A program made the translations under genes and the position numbers. DNA of 64,000 bases from Inquilinus sp. Marseille-Q2685. GTDB taxonomy: Bacteria > Pseudomonadota > Alphaproteobacteria > DSM-16000 > Inquilinaceae. The notes under the pieces are model-generated. The model was given only the letters and a program-made list of their open reading frames with translations. It searched no databases and was not told the DNA's origin. The DNA lies in NCBI RefSeq assembly GCF_916619195.1, contig NZ_CAKAKL010000001.1:620001-684000 (forward strand). Reading direction: 5' to 3'. The number at the start of each line of letters is the position of its first letter. Within the stretch, counting starts at the first letter, position 1. This document shows positions 1-10,651 of the stretch, one piece after another.

Positions 1-5
1 TCCTG

Positions 6-437
6 ATGCTTCTCGCCGTGCTGCTGCCGGCCACCTCCGCCCGGGCACAGGATGCTCGTCCGGCCCATATCGACTACATGCTGAAATGCTCGGGCTGCCA
101 CGGCGCCGACGGCTCCGGCAGCCCGGACCGCGGCATCCCCGATTTCCGCGGTTATGTCGACGGCTTCGGGCGGACCGAGGCAGGCCGCACCTACGTCATG
201 CATGTCCCGGGCGTGGTCAATTCCAGCCTGTCGGACGCCCGGATCGCTGCCGTCATGAACTATGTCGTGGCCAGCTTCGGCGCGCCCGCGACCCGGTCCA
301 GCGTCCGGCCTTTCACGGCCGAGGAGGTCGGCCGGCTGCGCGCCGTCCCGGTGCCGGACGTCGTCGCCTATCGCCGCGAGGTGGCGGCCGATCTGACCAG
401 GGCCGGGATCCCCGTCGCCGGCTACCCCTGGCCCTGA
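6..437 (+). CDS. c-type cytochrome, possibly 5'-truncated by window edge
   Basis: Small periplasmic class-I-like cytochrome c expected to carry one covalently bound heme for electron transfer. The CxxCH heme motif (CSGCH) is at residues 28-32 and is preceded by a hydrophobic export signal ending ARAQD. A Met in TYVMHVPG is a possible axial ligand. The frame is open to the left edge, so the true start may lie outside the window and residue numbers are relative to the first visible ATG. The next gene starts about 110 bp downstream on the same strand, but a functional link to tryptophan breakdown is not evident. The redox partner cannot be inferred. Confidence 0.8.
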   Translation: MLLAVLLPATSARAQDARPAHIDYMLKCSGCHGADGSGSPDRGIPDFRGYVDGFGRTEAGRTYVMHVPGVVNSSLSDARIAAVMNYVVASFGAPATRSSVRPFTAEEVGRLRAVPVPDVVAYRREVAADLTRAGIPVAGYPWP

Positions 438-545
438 CGGCTTGCCGTCTCCCGCGCCGCCGCGCTAGCCTTCCATCACCATCAGCACTGGACCGCGGTC
501 GACTCCGGTCGGCAACCGGCAGGCACAGCCACCGGGAGACGCGCC

Positions 546-1643
546 ATGGCCGAACCAGGCGTCCACTACGCATCCTATCTCCAGCTCGACCAGCTGCTCG
601 CCCTGCAGGACCGCGAAAGCGAGAAGGCCGGGCGGCCGGCGCATGACGAGATGCTGTTCATCGTCATCCACCAGGCCTATGAGCTGTGGTTCAAGCAGAT
701 CCTGTTCGAGCTCGACGCCGTACAGGCGGTGTTCGCGGCCGACCGGGTCGACGACCGCGCCATCGCCCGCGCCACCCGCGCCCTGCACCGCATCCATGAG
801 ATCCTGAAGCTCGGCGTGCACCAGCTCGACGTGCTCGAGACCATGACGCCGCTCGACTTCCTCGATTTCCGCGACCTGCTGCGCCCGGCCTCGGGCTTCC
901 AGAGCGCGCAGTTCCGGCTGATCGAGATCCGCCTCGGCCTGCGCGCGGCCGACCGGCTGGCCTATGAGGGTCGGTCCTTCGAGGCGCGGCTGGACCCCTC
1001 GGGGCGCGAGAAGATCGAGGCGACGGCCGGCCGGCCCAGCCTGTTCGAGCAGCTCGACGCCGGGCTGGCCCGCCCGCCCTTCATCGAGCTCGGGGGCTCC
1101 CGCTTCCGCGAGGCCTATCGCCAGGCCGTGGTGGCGATGCTGGAGGGCGATATCGGCCATCTGACCGCCCATCCGACGCTGGACGAGGCGGCGGGGGAGA
1201 AGGAGGTCGCGGCGCTGCGCCAGGCGCTGTCCCGCTTCGCCGCGCTGTTCGACGAGACCCGCCATGCCGAGGAGGCGGCGCAGGGGTCCTGGCGGATGTC
1301 CTGGCGAGCCTTGCAGGCAGCGCTGTTCATCACCCTCTACCGCGACGAGCCGGCGCTGCAGGTGCCGTTCGGCCTCTTGAGCCTGCTGATGGACATCGAC
1401 GAGACCATGACGCTGTGGCGCTACCGCCACGCCCTGATGGTCCAGCGCATGATCGGGCTGAAGACCGGCACCGGCGGCTCCTCCGGCCACGACTACCTGG
1501 CCCGCACCGCCGAGCGACACCGGGTGTTCGGCGACCTGTTCACCCTCTCCACCTATCTGACCCCGCGGTCGGCCCTGCCGCCGCTGCCGGAGGAGATCAC
1601 CCGCCGCACCGGCCTGTCCTATGGCGAGGAGGCCGGCAAGTGA
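546..1643 (+). CDS. kynA: tryptophan 2,3-dioxygenase
   Basis: Heme dioxygenase that opens the indole ring of L-tryptophan to give N-formylkynurenine, the first step of the kynurenine pathway; cytoplasmic. Family signatures are clear: the heme-pocket segment HQAYELWFKQ near residues 40-50 and the C-terminal WRYRHALMVQRMIG followed by the substrate-loop motif GTGGSSG. At 365 aa it is longer than many bacterial enzymes (about 280-300 aa). GGGAGA just upstream of the ATG is a good ribosome-binding site. Its TGA overlaps the GTG of the next gene (GTGA), so the two genes are translationally coupled, which fits consecutive pathway steps. Confidence 0.95.
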   Translation: MAEPGVHYASYLQLDQLLALQDRESEKAGRPAHDEMLFIVIHQAYELWFKQILFELDAVQAVFAADRVDDRAIARATRALHRIHEILKLGVHQLDVLETMTPLDFLDFRDLLRPASGFQSAQFRLIEIRLGLRAADRLAYEGRSFEARLDPSGREKIEATAGRPSLFEQLDAGLARPPFIELGGSRFREAYRQAVVAMLEGDIGHLTAHPTLDEAAGEKEVAALRQALSRFAALFDETRHAEEAAQGSWRMSWRALQAALFITLYRDEPALQVPFGLLSLLMDIDETMTLWRYRHALMVQRMIGLKTGTGGSSGHDYLARTAERHRVFGDLFTLSTYLTPRSALPPLPEEITRRTGLSYGEEAGK

Positions 1644-2812
1644 GCTTCAAGCCGCTGTTCTCCCGCTTCCTGGCCGCGGCGCCGGAGCGGCTGCACCTGG
1701 CCGCGCACAGCCACCATTTGTGGCCGGACACGGTGTTCGAGGCGCAGCTGCGCTATGTCGAGGACACCGCCCGCCTGGCCGACCACAAATGGGAGCTGGT
1801 GTTCGGCGATGTGGTGCCGCGGCTGCAGGCGCGGATCGCCGCGATCCTGTCCTTGCCCGACCCGGCCTCCCTCGCCTTCGCGCCGAACACGCATGAATTC
1901 GTCAAGCGCCTCTTGTCCTGCCTGCCGGCGGACCGGCCGGCGCGGGTGCTGGCCACGGATTCCGAGTTCCACAGCTTCCGCCGGCAGCTGGCGCGGCTCG
2001 AGGAGGACGGGCTGGTCGAGGTCACCCGCGTGCCTCAGGAGCCGACAGCGGATTTCCCCACCCGCTTCGCCGCGGCAGCGGCTGCCGGCGGCCATGACCT
2101 GGTATTCTTCAGCCAGGTGTTCTTCAACTCCGGCTACGCCGTACCGGACCTGGCGGCGCTTGTGGCGGCGGTGCCGGACCCGGAGACGTTGGTCGCGGTC
2201 GACGGCTATCACGGCTTCATGGCGCTGCCGACCGACCTGTCGGTCATCGCCGGGCGCGCCTTCTACATCGCCGGCGGCTACAAATATGCCATGGCCGGCG
2301 AGGGCGCCTGCTTCCTCCATGTGCCGCCCGGCTATGGCCCGCGGCCGCGCGATCCCGGCTGGTACGCCGCCTTCGGCGCGCTGGCCGGGGCGCAGGACGG
2401 GCGCGTGCCCTACGGCATCGACGGCAGCCGCTTCCTCGGCTCGACCTTCGACCCCTCCGGCCTCTACCGCCTGCTCGCCGTGTTCGACCTCCTGGCCGGG
2501 CGCGGCATCGGCGTGCCGGCGATCCACGCCCATGTGCTGGCGCTGCAGGAGGCCTTCGCCGAGGCGCTGGACCGGGCCAGGATTCCGGATCTCGCACGCG
2601 GCCGGCTGCTGGTGCCGTTGGACACGCCGGCGCGTGGCCATTTCCTGACCTACCGCACCGACCAGGCCGGCGCGATCGACGACCGGCTGCGCGCGGCGGG
2701 CATCGTCGTCGACCATCGCGACGACCGGCTGCGCTTCGGCTTCGGCCTCTATCACGACCTGGCGGAGGTGCCGGCCATGGCCGGGCGGGTGGCCCGCGCC
2801 CTGGGCCGGTAG
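1640..2812 (+). CDS. kynureninase-like PLP enzyme (aminotransferase class V fold)
   Basis: A 390-aa fold-type I PLP enzyme. The Schiff-base lysine is probably K215 in GGYKYAMAGEG, which resembles the GYKYLNGGPG region of bacterial kynureninases; D188 in VAVDGYHG is a likely pyridine-nitrogen partner. I chose the GTG at 1640 because it overlaps the dioxygenase stop (GTGA) and the N-terminus MSFKPLFSRF begins the conserved fold; longer in-frame starts lie inside kynA. Position after kynA suggests it cleaves kynurenine or a derivative to an anthranilate-type product. The N-terminal region (LHLAAHSHHLWPD) differs from the usual kynureninase YLDGNSLG signature, so substrate specificity is inference. 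Confidence 0.75.
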   Translation: MSFKPLFSRFLAAAPERLHLAAHSHHLWPDTVFEAQLRYVEDTARLADHKWELVFGDVVPRLQARIAAILSLPDPASLAFAPNTHEFVKRLLSCLPADRPARVLATDSEFHSFRRQLARLEEDGLVEVTRVPQEPTADFPTRFAAAAAAGGHDLVFFSQVFFNSGYAVPDLAALVAAVPDPETLVAVDGYHGFMALPTDLSVIAGRAFYIAGGYKYAMAGEGACFLHVPPGYGPRPRDPGWYAAFGALAGAQDGRVPYGIDGSRFLGSTFDPSGLYRLLAVFDLLAGRGIGVPAIHAHVLALQEAFAEALDRARIPDLARGRLLVPLDTPARGHFLTYRTDQAGAIDDRLRAAGIVVDHRDDRLRFGFGLYHDLAEVPAMAGRVARALGR

Positions 2813-2813
2813 C

Positions 2814-3791
2814 ATGCGCGAGAACTGGTCGAGGCCCTATCCGGCCGCCCTTCTCAGCCCGGACCAGGCGTCTGCGCTGGTGCGGTCCCTGCCCGGCCAG
2901 CCGGCGGTGCTGCGGGTGACCGAACTGTCGGGCGGGCTGGCCAACACCAATCTCCGCCTCGACCTCGACGGTCACCCGCCGGTGGTGCTGCGGCTGTTCC
3001 AGCGCGACCCCGCGCAGGCCGTGAAGGAACGGGCGATCCACGCCCTCACCGCCGGGCGCGGCCTTCCCGCTCCGAAGCTCCTGGGCAGCGGCGACGATCC
3101 GGCCACGGGGCTGCCCTTCGCCCTGCTGGAATGGATCGACGGGCAGCGCCTGGACGAAGCCGCCCGCGGCCTCGACGACGCGGCGCTGCCGCCGCTGGGC
3201 CGCTCCGTCGGCTCGGCGCTGGCGGCGATCCATGCCGTGACCTTCGAGCGCACCGGTTTCCTCGACGCGTCGCTGGCCGTGGCCGAACCGGCCGATGCCG
3301 GCGGCGCCGGACTGATCGGATTCCTGCGCCACGTGCTGATCGACGGTCCCGGCGGCGACCGCCTCGGCCGCGACCTCGCCGATCGTCTGGTGGCCTTCGC
3401 CGAGCGCGAGGCCGGGCTGCTCGACCGCTGGCCCGGCCCGCCCTGCCTGACCCATTCCGATTTCGGCGGCACCAACATCCTGGTCCACCGAGGAGCGGAA
3501 GGCTGGGCCGTGGCGGCGGTGCTGGACTGGGAATTCGCCTTCGCCGGCAGCCCGTTCTTCGATCTCGGCAACCTGCTGCGGCCGCCGCTCGGACCGCGCC
3601 CGGGCTTCGCCGATTCCGTCGTCGACGGCTACCGCGCGGCGGGCGGCACGCTGCCGCCGGAATGGCGCCGGATGGCGGCGCTGGCGGACCTGTTCAGCTG
3701 GGCCGAGTTCCTGACCCGCCCGACTGTCTCCGATGCGGTGATCGCCACCGCCCGGCAGCGGATCACGCAGACGATGGCGATGTGGACCTAA
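2814..3791 (+). CDS. APH-family phosphotransferase
   Basis: A 325-aa kinase of the aminoglycoside/choline/homoserine phosphotransferase fold. The catalytic loop reads LTHSDFGGTNIL (equivalent to HxDxxxxN) and is followed by the metal-binding LDWEFAF; the N-terminal lobe has the ELSGGLANTN glycine-rich stretch. It begins two bases after the kynureninase-like gene stops, so it is probably the third gene of that operon. The substrate is unknown: these enzymes phosphorylate small alcohols, sugars or antibiotics, and nothing here favours antibiotic resistance. It converges with the sigma-factor gene, with the two 3' ends overlapping by a few bases. Confidence 0.8.
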   Translation: MRENWSRPYPAALLSPDQASALVRSLPGQPAVLRVTELSGGLANTNLRLDLDGHPPVVLRLFQRDPAQAVKERAIHALTAGRGLPAPKLLGSGDDPATGLPFALLEWIDGQRLDEAARGLDDAALPPLGRSVGSALAAIHAVTFERTGFLDASLAVAEPADAGGAGLIGFLRHVLIDGPGGDRLGRDLADRLVAFAEREAGLLDRWPGPPCLTHSDFGGTNILVHRGAEGWAVAAVLDWEFAFAGSPFFDLGNLLRPPLGPRPGFADSVVDGYRAAGGTLPPEWRRMAALADLFSWAEFLTRPTVSDAVIATARQRITQTMAMWT

Positions 3792-5002
3792 TCCTCGGCG
3801 GCCCGCCGCAGCAGGAAGGCCCGCATCGCCGGATCCTCGCACAGGCCGATCGCGCGGTCATAGGCCGTGCCCGCCGGCTGGCCGAGCCGACGCAGCAGAT
3901 GCGCCGCCAGCGCCCAATAGGGCTGGTAGCTCGCCACCGCCTCGGCCGGGATCGCATTCAGCAGCGCCCATCCCGCCGCGGCGCCGCGGGCCTCGGCGAC
4001 GGCGGCGGCCTGGCCGACCAGGGCGCCGATGGTGGGGGCCAGGCGCACCAGCCCCTCATACAACAGGGCGATCGCCTCCCAGTCGGTCCGGCCGGTCCGG
4101 GCGCGCTGGGCGTGCACCGACTGGATCGCGGCCTCGAGCTGGAACCGGCCGAAGCGCCGGTCCTGGGCGGCAGCCGCCAGGATCCGCTCCGCCTCCGCCA
4201 TCATCGGCTTCGACCACCGCGCCGTGTCCTGCTCCGACAGCGGGATGTACTCTCCGGCCGGGCCGCGGCGCGCGCCCCGCCTCGCCTCGCAATACAGCAT
4301 CAGGGCCAGCAGGCCCTCGACCTCCGGCTCGGCCGGCAGCAGCGGCCGCAGCATCCGGCCGAGGTCGATCGCCTCCACCGCCAGCCCCTTGCGGCGCGGA
4401 TCGGCGCCAGCGATATCGTCCCAGCCGCTGCCATAGGCGGCATAGATCGCCTCAAGCACCGCGTCGAGGCGCGGCGGCAGCTCCTTCGCCTCCGGCAGCT
4501 CGAAGCCGATGCCGGCGTCGCGGATCTTGCCCTTCGCGCGCGACAGGCGCTGGCCCATGGCGGCGGGGCTGACCAGGAAGGCCGAGGCGATGCGCGCGGC
4601 GTCGAGGCCGAGCACGGTCTGCAGCATCAGCGGGGTGTGGATCGCCGGGTCGATCGCAGGATGGGCGCAGACGAAGAGCGGTGTCAGCCGCTCGTCCGGA
4701 AACCTGTCGGCCTCGGCCAAGGCCGCCGCCTCCTCCGCCACGATGCGGAGGTCGGGGACAGCCTCCACCCGTACCTGGACGTGGCGGGCGCCGTCGATCA
4801 GCCGGCGCCGCGCCGCGGTCAGCAGCCAAGCCTCCGGCCGGTCCGGCACGCCGTCGCGCGGCCAGGTCTCCAGCGCCGCGCGGAAGGCGTCGGCCAGCGC
4901 GTCCTCGGCCGCCGCGATGTCGCGTGAGCGGGCGGCGAGGAAGGTCACCAGCCGGCCATAGGAGTCACGCGCCGCCCGCTCGACCGCGCGGCGCGTGTCC
5001 AT
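3788..5002 (-). CDS. ECF RNA polymerase sigma factor with C-terminal helical extension (ECF42-like)
   Basis: A 404-aa sigma factor. The N-terminal sigma-2 region (about residues 10-75) and sigma-4 region (about 110-165, with ASAFLVSPAAMGQRLSRAKGKIR) are followed by a roughly 230-aa helical extension of the DUF6596/TPR-like type. This architecture and the adjacent DGPF-domain gene identify the ECF42 type, in which the extension, not an anti-sigma factor, is thought to control activity. I chose ATG at 5002; a GTG two codons upstream (5008) forms a GTGA overlap with the preceding gene and is an alternative. The regulon is unknown. Confidence 0.85.
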   Translation of the reverse strand: MDTRRAVERAARDSYGRLVTFLAARSRDIAAAEDALADAFRAALETWPRDGVPDRPEAWLLTAARRRLIDGARHVQVRVEAVPDLRIVAEEAAALAEADRFPDERLTPLFVCAHPAIDPAIHTPLMLQTVLGLDAARIASAFLVSPAAMGQRLSRAKGKIRDAGIGFELPEAKELPPRLDAVLEAIYAAYGSGWDDIAGADPRRKGLAVEAIDLGRMLRPLLPAEPEVEGLLALMLYCEARRGARRGPAGEYIPLSEQDTARWSKPMMAEAERILAAAAQDRRFGRFQLEAAIQSVHAQRARTGRTDWEAIALLYEGLVRLAPTIGALVGQAAAVAEARGAAAGWALLNAIPAEAVASYQPYWALAAHLLRRLGQPAGTAYDRAIGLCEDPAMRAFLLRRAAED

Positions 5003-5004
5003 GC

Positions 5005-5367
5005 TCACTGCTGCGGCTTCGGCGGCGCCACCGGCCGCACCTCGACCCCGCCGCCCGGGCCGCCCGGATAGCGCGAGGCCCAGTCGAGCGCCGCGTCCAG
5101 GTTCGGCACCTCGATGATGAAGAAGCCGGCGAGCTGCTCCTTGGTGTCGGCGAAGGGACCGTCCTGCACCTGCCGCCCGCTGCCGCCGATGCGGATCGAG
5201 GTTGCGGTGGCGGGCGGCTCCAACCCGGCGCCGGCGACCACGATGCCAGCCTCCTTCAGCGCCGTCATATAGGGCATGAAGGCGGCCCAGAAGGCGGCGT
5301 GCTTCTCCGGGTCGCGCCGATTGGCGAACTCCTCGGGGGTCTGCTGGAACAGCAGGGCGTACTGCAT
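5005..5367 (-). CDS. YCII/DGPF-domain protein, partner of ECF sigma factor
   Basis: A 120-aa dimeric alpha/beta-barrel protein of the YCII-related (DGPF) family. The signature DGPFADTKEQLAGFFIIE is present and nearly identical to the family consensus. The start at 5367 (MQYALLFQQ) has GGAG six bases upstream; an in-frame ATG four codons earlier is less likely. It is co-transcribed with and overlaps the downstream ECF42-like sigma factor. DGPF proteins almost always accompany this sigma class and may be a target or sensor, but the biochemical function is unknown. Confidence 0.85.
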   Translation of the reverse strand: MQYALLFQQTPEEFANRRDPEKHAAFWAAFMPYMTALKEAGIVVAGAGLEPPATATSIRIGGSGRQVQDGPFADTKEQLAGFFIIEVPNLDAALDWASRYPGGPGGGVEVRPVAPPKPQQ

Positions 5368-5464
5368 GATCGTCTCCATTCCATGGGTCGAGCGCGTCTC
5401 GCTCACCCCCATGACGGGCCGTCGGCAGGCCTTTCGACATCGTCCGTGAAAAAATCCGTGCGGG

Positions 5465-6484
5465 TTAGACCCGCCGGCGGCGCGACTTGGCGAAGGTGTC
5501 GAAGGCCACCGCCAGCACGATGATCACGCCGATGATGATCTGCTGGATGTAGGAGGAGACGTTCATCAGCACGAGGCCGTTCAGCAGCACGCCGATCAGC
5601 ACCGTGCCGATCACCGTGCCGAAGATGGTGCCGATGCCGCCGAACAGGCTGGTGCCGCCGATCACCACCGAGGCGATCACGGTCAGCTCGTAGCCCTGCC
5701 CGGCCACCGCCTCGGCCGAGTTCAGCCGGGCCGACAGGACGAAGGCGCCGAGCCCGACGAAGAAGCCCATGATGACGTAGACGCTGAGCAGCACCCGCCG
5801 CACCTTCAGGCCGGACAGCCGCGCCGCCTCCGGATTGCCGCCGACGGCATAGACCTGGCGGCCGAAGCGGCTGTAGCGCAGCACCAGATGGGCCAGCACG
5901 GCGAACCCCAGGAAGACCAGAACCGGCACCGGGATCTCCAGGATCTTGCCCTGGCCCCAATAGCGGAAATCCGCGTCGAAGCCGCTGATCGGGCCGCCGC
6001 CGGACAACAGCAGCGCGGCGCCGCGGAAGGCGGACATGCCGCCCAGCGTGACCACGAAGGGCGGGACCTTCAGCCGGGTGATGCCGAAGCCCTGGATCGC
6101 CCCCGCGGCCATGCCCAGCAGGATCGAGACCAGCGCGGCCGCGCCCCAGCCCCAGCCCTGGACCTCCTCGGTGCCGAGCGCGAAATTGCCGGTGGCGCTG
6201 CCCTTGGCCACGATCGCGGCGGCCAGGCCGCAGAAGGCCAGGACCGCGCCGATCGACAGGTCGATGCCGGCGGTCAGGATGACGAAGGTCATGCCGATCG
6301 CCAGCAGCCCGTAGATCGAGACCTGGCGCAGCACATTCAGCAGGTTGACGGTGGAGATGAAGCGCGGCTCGGCAATGGCGAAGCCGGCCATCAGCACCAC
6401 TAGGAAGATCAGCGGCGCGAACCGCGCCAGAAGTCCGAACAGGTCGAAGCCGCCGCGGTCCGGAAGCGTGGTGCCCTGCGCCAT
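5465..6484 (-). CDS. sugar ABC transporter permease (RbsC type)
   Basis: A 339-aa inner-membrane subunit of a ribose/xylose/galactose-type importer. Hydrophobic segments occur throughout, and the family loop GLLAIGMTFVILTAGIDLSIG (about residues 60-80) is characteristic. The ATG at 6484 is preceded by GGAAGGA; it lies 11 bp after the ATPase stop. It is the third gene of a binding protein-ATPase-permease operon. The transported sugar cannot be read from the sequence. Confidence 0.93.
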   Translation of the reverse strand: MAQGTTLPDRGGFDLFGLLARFAPLIFLVVLMAGFAIAEPRFISTVNLLNVLRQVSIYGLLAIGMTFVILTAGIDLSIGAVLAFCGLAAAIVAKGSATGNFALGTEEVQGWGWGAAALVSILLGMAAGAIQGFGITRLKVPPFVVTLGGMSAFRGAALLLSGGGPISGFDADFRYWGQGKILEIPVPVLVFLGFAVLAHLVLRYSRFGRQVYAVGGNPEAARLSGLKVRRVLLSVYVIMGFFVGLGAFVLSARLNSAEAVAGQGYELTVIASVVIGGTSLFGGIGTIFGTVIGTVLIGVLLNGLVLMNVSSYIQQIIIGVIIVLAVAFDTFAKSRRRRV

Positions 6485-6495
6485 TCTCGTCCTTC

Positions 6496-8034
<1,539 letters not shown>

Positions 8035-8037
8035 GCC

Positions 8038-8988
8038 CTACTTCACCTCGCCGATGCGCTCGGCCTTGTCGAGATTGGCCTTGGTGATGGCGATCGGGGT
8101 CAGCAGGATCAGCGACGGATCCGGCTTCTTCTCGGTCTTCAGATAGTCGACCAGCACCTCGACCGCCTTGCGGCTCTGGCCGCCCGGGAACTGCTCGATG
8201 GTGCCGGCCAGGCCGCCGTCGCGGATGCTGCCCAGCGCTTCCGGCAGCGCGTCGAAGCCGATGATCCTGATCTTGTCCTGCAGGTTGCGGCCGCGCACTG
8301 CCTCCAGCGCGCCGAGCGCCATGTCGTCATTGGCGGCGACGATCACGTCGGGCGGCGTCGACAGCCCTGCCAGGATCGACTCTGTAATGCTCAGCCCCTG
8401 GTCACGGGCGAAGTTGGCGGTCTGCTCCGCCACGAACTTGTATTTGTCCTTATGCTGGTCGAGGACGTTGTGCAGGCCCTTGTTGCGGTCGATCGCGGGG
8501 CTGGCGCCGGGCTGGCCCTGCAGGTTCACGATCGTGGCGCCGTTCGGATAGGTTTCCATCAGCCATTTCGCCTGGGCCTCGCCGCCCAGCACGTTGTCGG
8601 CGCCGACATGGGCCAGGATGCCGTCGACGCCGGTGACCCGGCGGTCGATGGTAACCACTGGCACGCCGGCCTCCACCGCCTCGGTCAGCACCGGCGCCAT
8701 GGCGTTGACGTCGATCGGGCTGATGACGATGCCGTCGACCTTCTGTACCAGCGCCGCCTCGACATCGGCGGTCTGCTTCGGCGCGCTGTTCTGGCCGTCG
8801 GATTCGACCGAGGCTACGCCCAGCTTCTGCGCCTCCGCCTTCAGCTCGTTCATCATGTGGACGAAGAACGGGAAGCCGAGGCTGGGCACCGATGTCAGGA
8901 TGGTCTTCTTGTCCTGCGCCGCCGCCGGCAGGACGACCGCGACAGCCAGGACCGCGCCCAGCAGGGCGCGCTGCAACGTACCAGTCAT
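8038..8988 (-). CDS. sugar ABC transporter periplasmic binding protein (RbsB type)
   Basis: A 316-aa exported solute-binding protein of the LacI-like periplasmic-binding fold. A cleavable signal peptide (residues 1-24, ending AAAQ) precedes KTILTSVPSLGFPFFVHMMNEL. The core has VDGIVISPIDVNA, VPVVTIDRRV and the C-terminal lobe IRIIGFDALPEAL typical of ribose/autoinducer-type binding proteins. A strong GGAGGAGAG site precedes the ATG. First gene of the importer operon. The ligand is probably a pentose, hexose or sugar alcohol. Confidence 0.92.
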   Translation of the reverse strand: MTGTLQRALLGAVLAVAVVLPAAAQDKKTILTSVPSLGFPFFVHMMNELKAEAQKLGVASVESDGQNSAPKQTADVEAALVQKVDGIVISPIDVNAMAPVLTEAVEAGVPVVTIDRRVTGVDGILAHVGADNVLGGEAQAKWLMETYPNGATIVNLQGQPGASPAIDRNKGLHNVLDQHKDKYKFVAEQTANFARDQGLSITESILAGLSTPPDVIVAANDDMALGALEAVRGRNLQDKIRIIGFDALPEALGSIRDGGLAGTIEQFPGGQSRKAVEVLVDYLKTEKKPDPSLILLTPIAITKANLDKAERIGEVK

Positions 8989-9173
8989 GAGCTCTCCTCC
9001 ACGGCGATTTGGTTGTCGGGACGGTGCCGCGCCGCGATCCCGACTCTTCGATATGGGGAGAATTGTCGGATCATTGCCGAGAGACTGTCAACGGACCGAG
9101 GGATCCCCTAAAGGTTGCGAGACAGGCCGCCGGATCTGCGGCAGAGTCGAGTTTCAGGCAGGGCGAGACGGTG

Positions 9174-10634
9174 ATGGCAAAGGCGAAGACGGTCGAACGG
9201 CCGGTAGCCACGGCGGAGGCCGCCGGCCAGGCTGTGGTGCCGGTGGTGTTGTCGGGCGGGTCGGGGACGCGGCTGTGGCCGCTGTCGCGGGCGGGCTATC
9301 CCAAGCAGTTCCTGCCGCTGGTGTCGGGCAGCACCATGATCCAGGAGACGGTGTCCCGGGTCGGCGAGGCCGACGGCTTCGCCCCGCCGGTGTTCATCTG
9401 CGCCGACGACCACCGCTTCATCGTCGCCGAGCAGATGCGCCAGATCGGCGTGGCGCCGGACGCCATCATCCTCGAGCCCTCGGCCCGCAACACCGCCCCG
9501 GCCGTCGCCGTCGCCGCCCGCTTCCTGGCCGACCGCGACCCAGACACGCTGATGCTGGTGCTGCCCGCCGACCATCACATCGCCGACCCCAAGGGCTTCC
9601 GGGCATCCATCGCCGCCGCGGCGCCGGCCGCCCGCCAGGGCTATCTGATGACCTTCGGCATGCAGCCGACCGCGCCCGAGACCGGCTACGGCTACATCCT
9701 GCCGGGCGACGCCATCGCACAGGCCCCCGGCGCCCGCACCGTCGCCCGCTTCGTCGAGAAGCCGCCGCGCGAGACCGCCGAGCGCTTCCTGGCCGAAGGC
9801 CGGCACCTGTGGAACGCCGGCATCTTCCTGTTCACCGCCGGCCAGTACCTGGCCGAATGCGCCCGCCACGCCCCCCAGGTCCTGGCCGCCGCCGACGCCG
9901 CGCTCAAGGCCGCCTCGCGCGCCCTCACCTTCCTGCGCCTCGACCCTGCTGCCTTCGTCCAGGCCCCCTCGATCTCGATCGACCACGCCGTCATGGAGAA
10001 GACCGCCCGCGCCGGCATCGTCCCCGCCTCGATCGGCTGGACCGATGTCGGCTCCTGGTCCTCGCTCTGGGAGATCGGCGACCGCGACGCCGACGGCAAC
10101 CTGACCCAGGGCGACGCCCTGGCTCTGGCCTCCCGCAACTGCCTGGTCCGCTCCGACGGCATCCTCACCGCCGTCATCGGCCTCGACGACGCCATCGTCA
10201 TCGCCACCGACGACGCCGTCCTGGTCGCCGCCAAGGACCAGGTCCAGGACGTCAAGGCCGTCACCGACGCGCTGAAGAAGGCCAGGCGCCCCGAGGCCGT
10301 GATCCACCGCGAGATCTACCGCCCCTGGGGCACCGTCAAGTCGCTGCATGCCGGCGACCGCTTCCAGGTCAAGCGCGTCCTGATCCATCCCGGCCAGGCC
10401 ATCGCCCTCCAGCGCCACTACCACCGCTCCGAGCACTGGGTCGTGCTCTCCGGCACCGCCCGCGTCACCATGGAAGGCCAGTCCCGCATCCTGCGCGAGA
10501 ACGAGGCCGTCTACCTCCCCATCGGCACCGACCACAAGCTCGAGAACCCCGGCAAGATCGACCTCGAGCTCATCGAGGTCCGCACCGGCCCCTATCTCGG
10601 CGAGGACGACGTCGTCCGCCTCGAGGAGCCCTGA
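9174..10634 (+). CDS. manC: mannose-1-phosphate guanylyltransferase / mannose-6-phosphate isomerase
   Basis: A 486-aa bifunctional type II enzyme (ManC/AlgA/XanB family) supplying GDP-mannose for surface polysaccharides. The N-terminal nucleotidyltransferase has LSGGSGTRLWPLSR (about residues 25-40), a pyrophosphorylase signature, and the FVEKPP motif. The C-terminal cupin has LIHPGQAIALQRHYHRSEHW, the isomerase metal site. The ATG at 9174 gives a family-typical length; an upstream in-frame start adds no conserved sequence. Later codons are markedly C-ending. It converges with a Wzi-like gene, suggesting a role in capsule or exopolysaccharide formation. Confidence 0.93.
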   Translation: MAKAKTVERPVATAEAAGQAVVPVVLSGGSGTRLWPLSRAGYPKQFLPLVSGSTMIQETVSRVGEADGFAPPVFICADDHRFIVAEQMRQIGVAPDAIILEPSARNTAPAVAVAARFLADRDPDTLMLVLPADHHIADPKGFRASIAAAAPAARQGYLMTFGMQPTAPETGYGYILPGDAIAQAPGARTVARFVEKPPRETAERFLAEGRHLWNAGIFLFTAGQYLAECARHAPQVLAAADAALKAASRALTFLRLDPAAFVQAPSISIDHAVMEKTARAGIVPASIGWTDVGSWSSLWEIGDRDADGNLTQGDALALASRNCLVRSDGILTAVIGLDDAIVIATDDAVLVAAKDQVQDVKAVTDALKKARRPEAVIHREIYRPWGTVKSLHAGDRFQVKRVLIHPGQAIALQRHYHRSEHWVVLSGTARVTMEGQSRILRENEAVYLPIGTDHKLENPGKIDLELIEVRTGPYLGEDDVVRLEEP

Positions 10635-10651
10635 GGCTCTGCCCCGCGCCG

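Noticed and set aside
2814-3791. Aminoglycoside resistance kinase
   Set aside because: The fold is shared by many metabolic kinases. Operon position with tryptophan catabolism gives no support for resistance.
9015-9044. GTCGGGA/TCCCGAC inverted repeat between the sugar importer and manC
   Set aside because: The 7-bp arms with a 16-base loop are weak evidence for an operator or hairpin.
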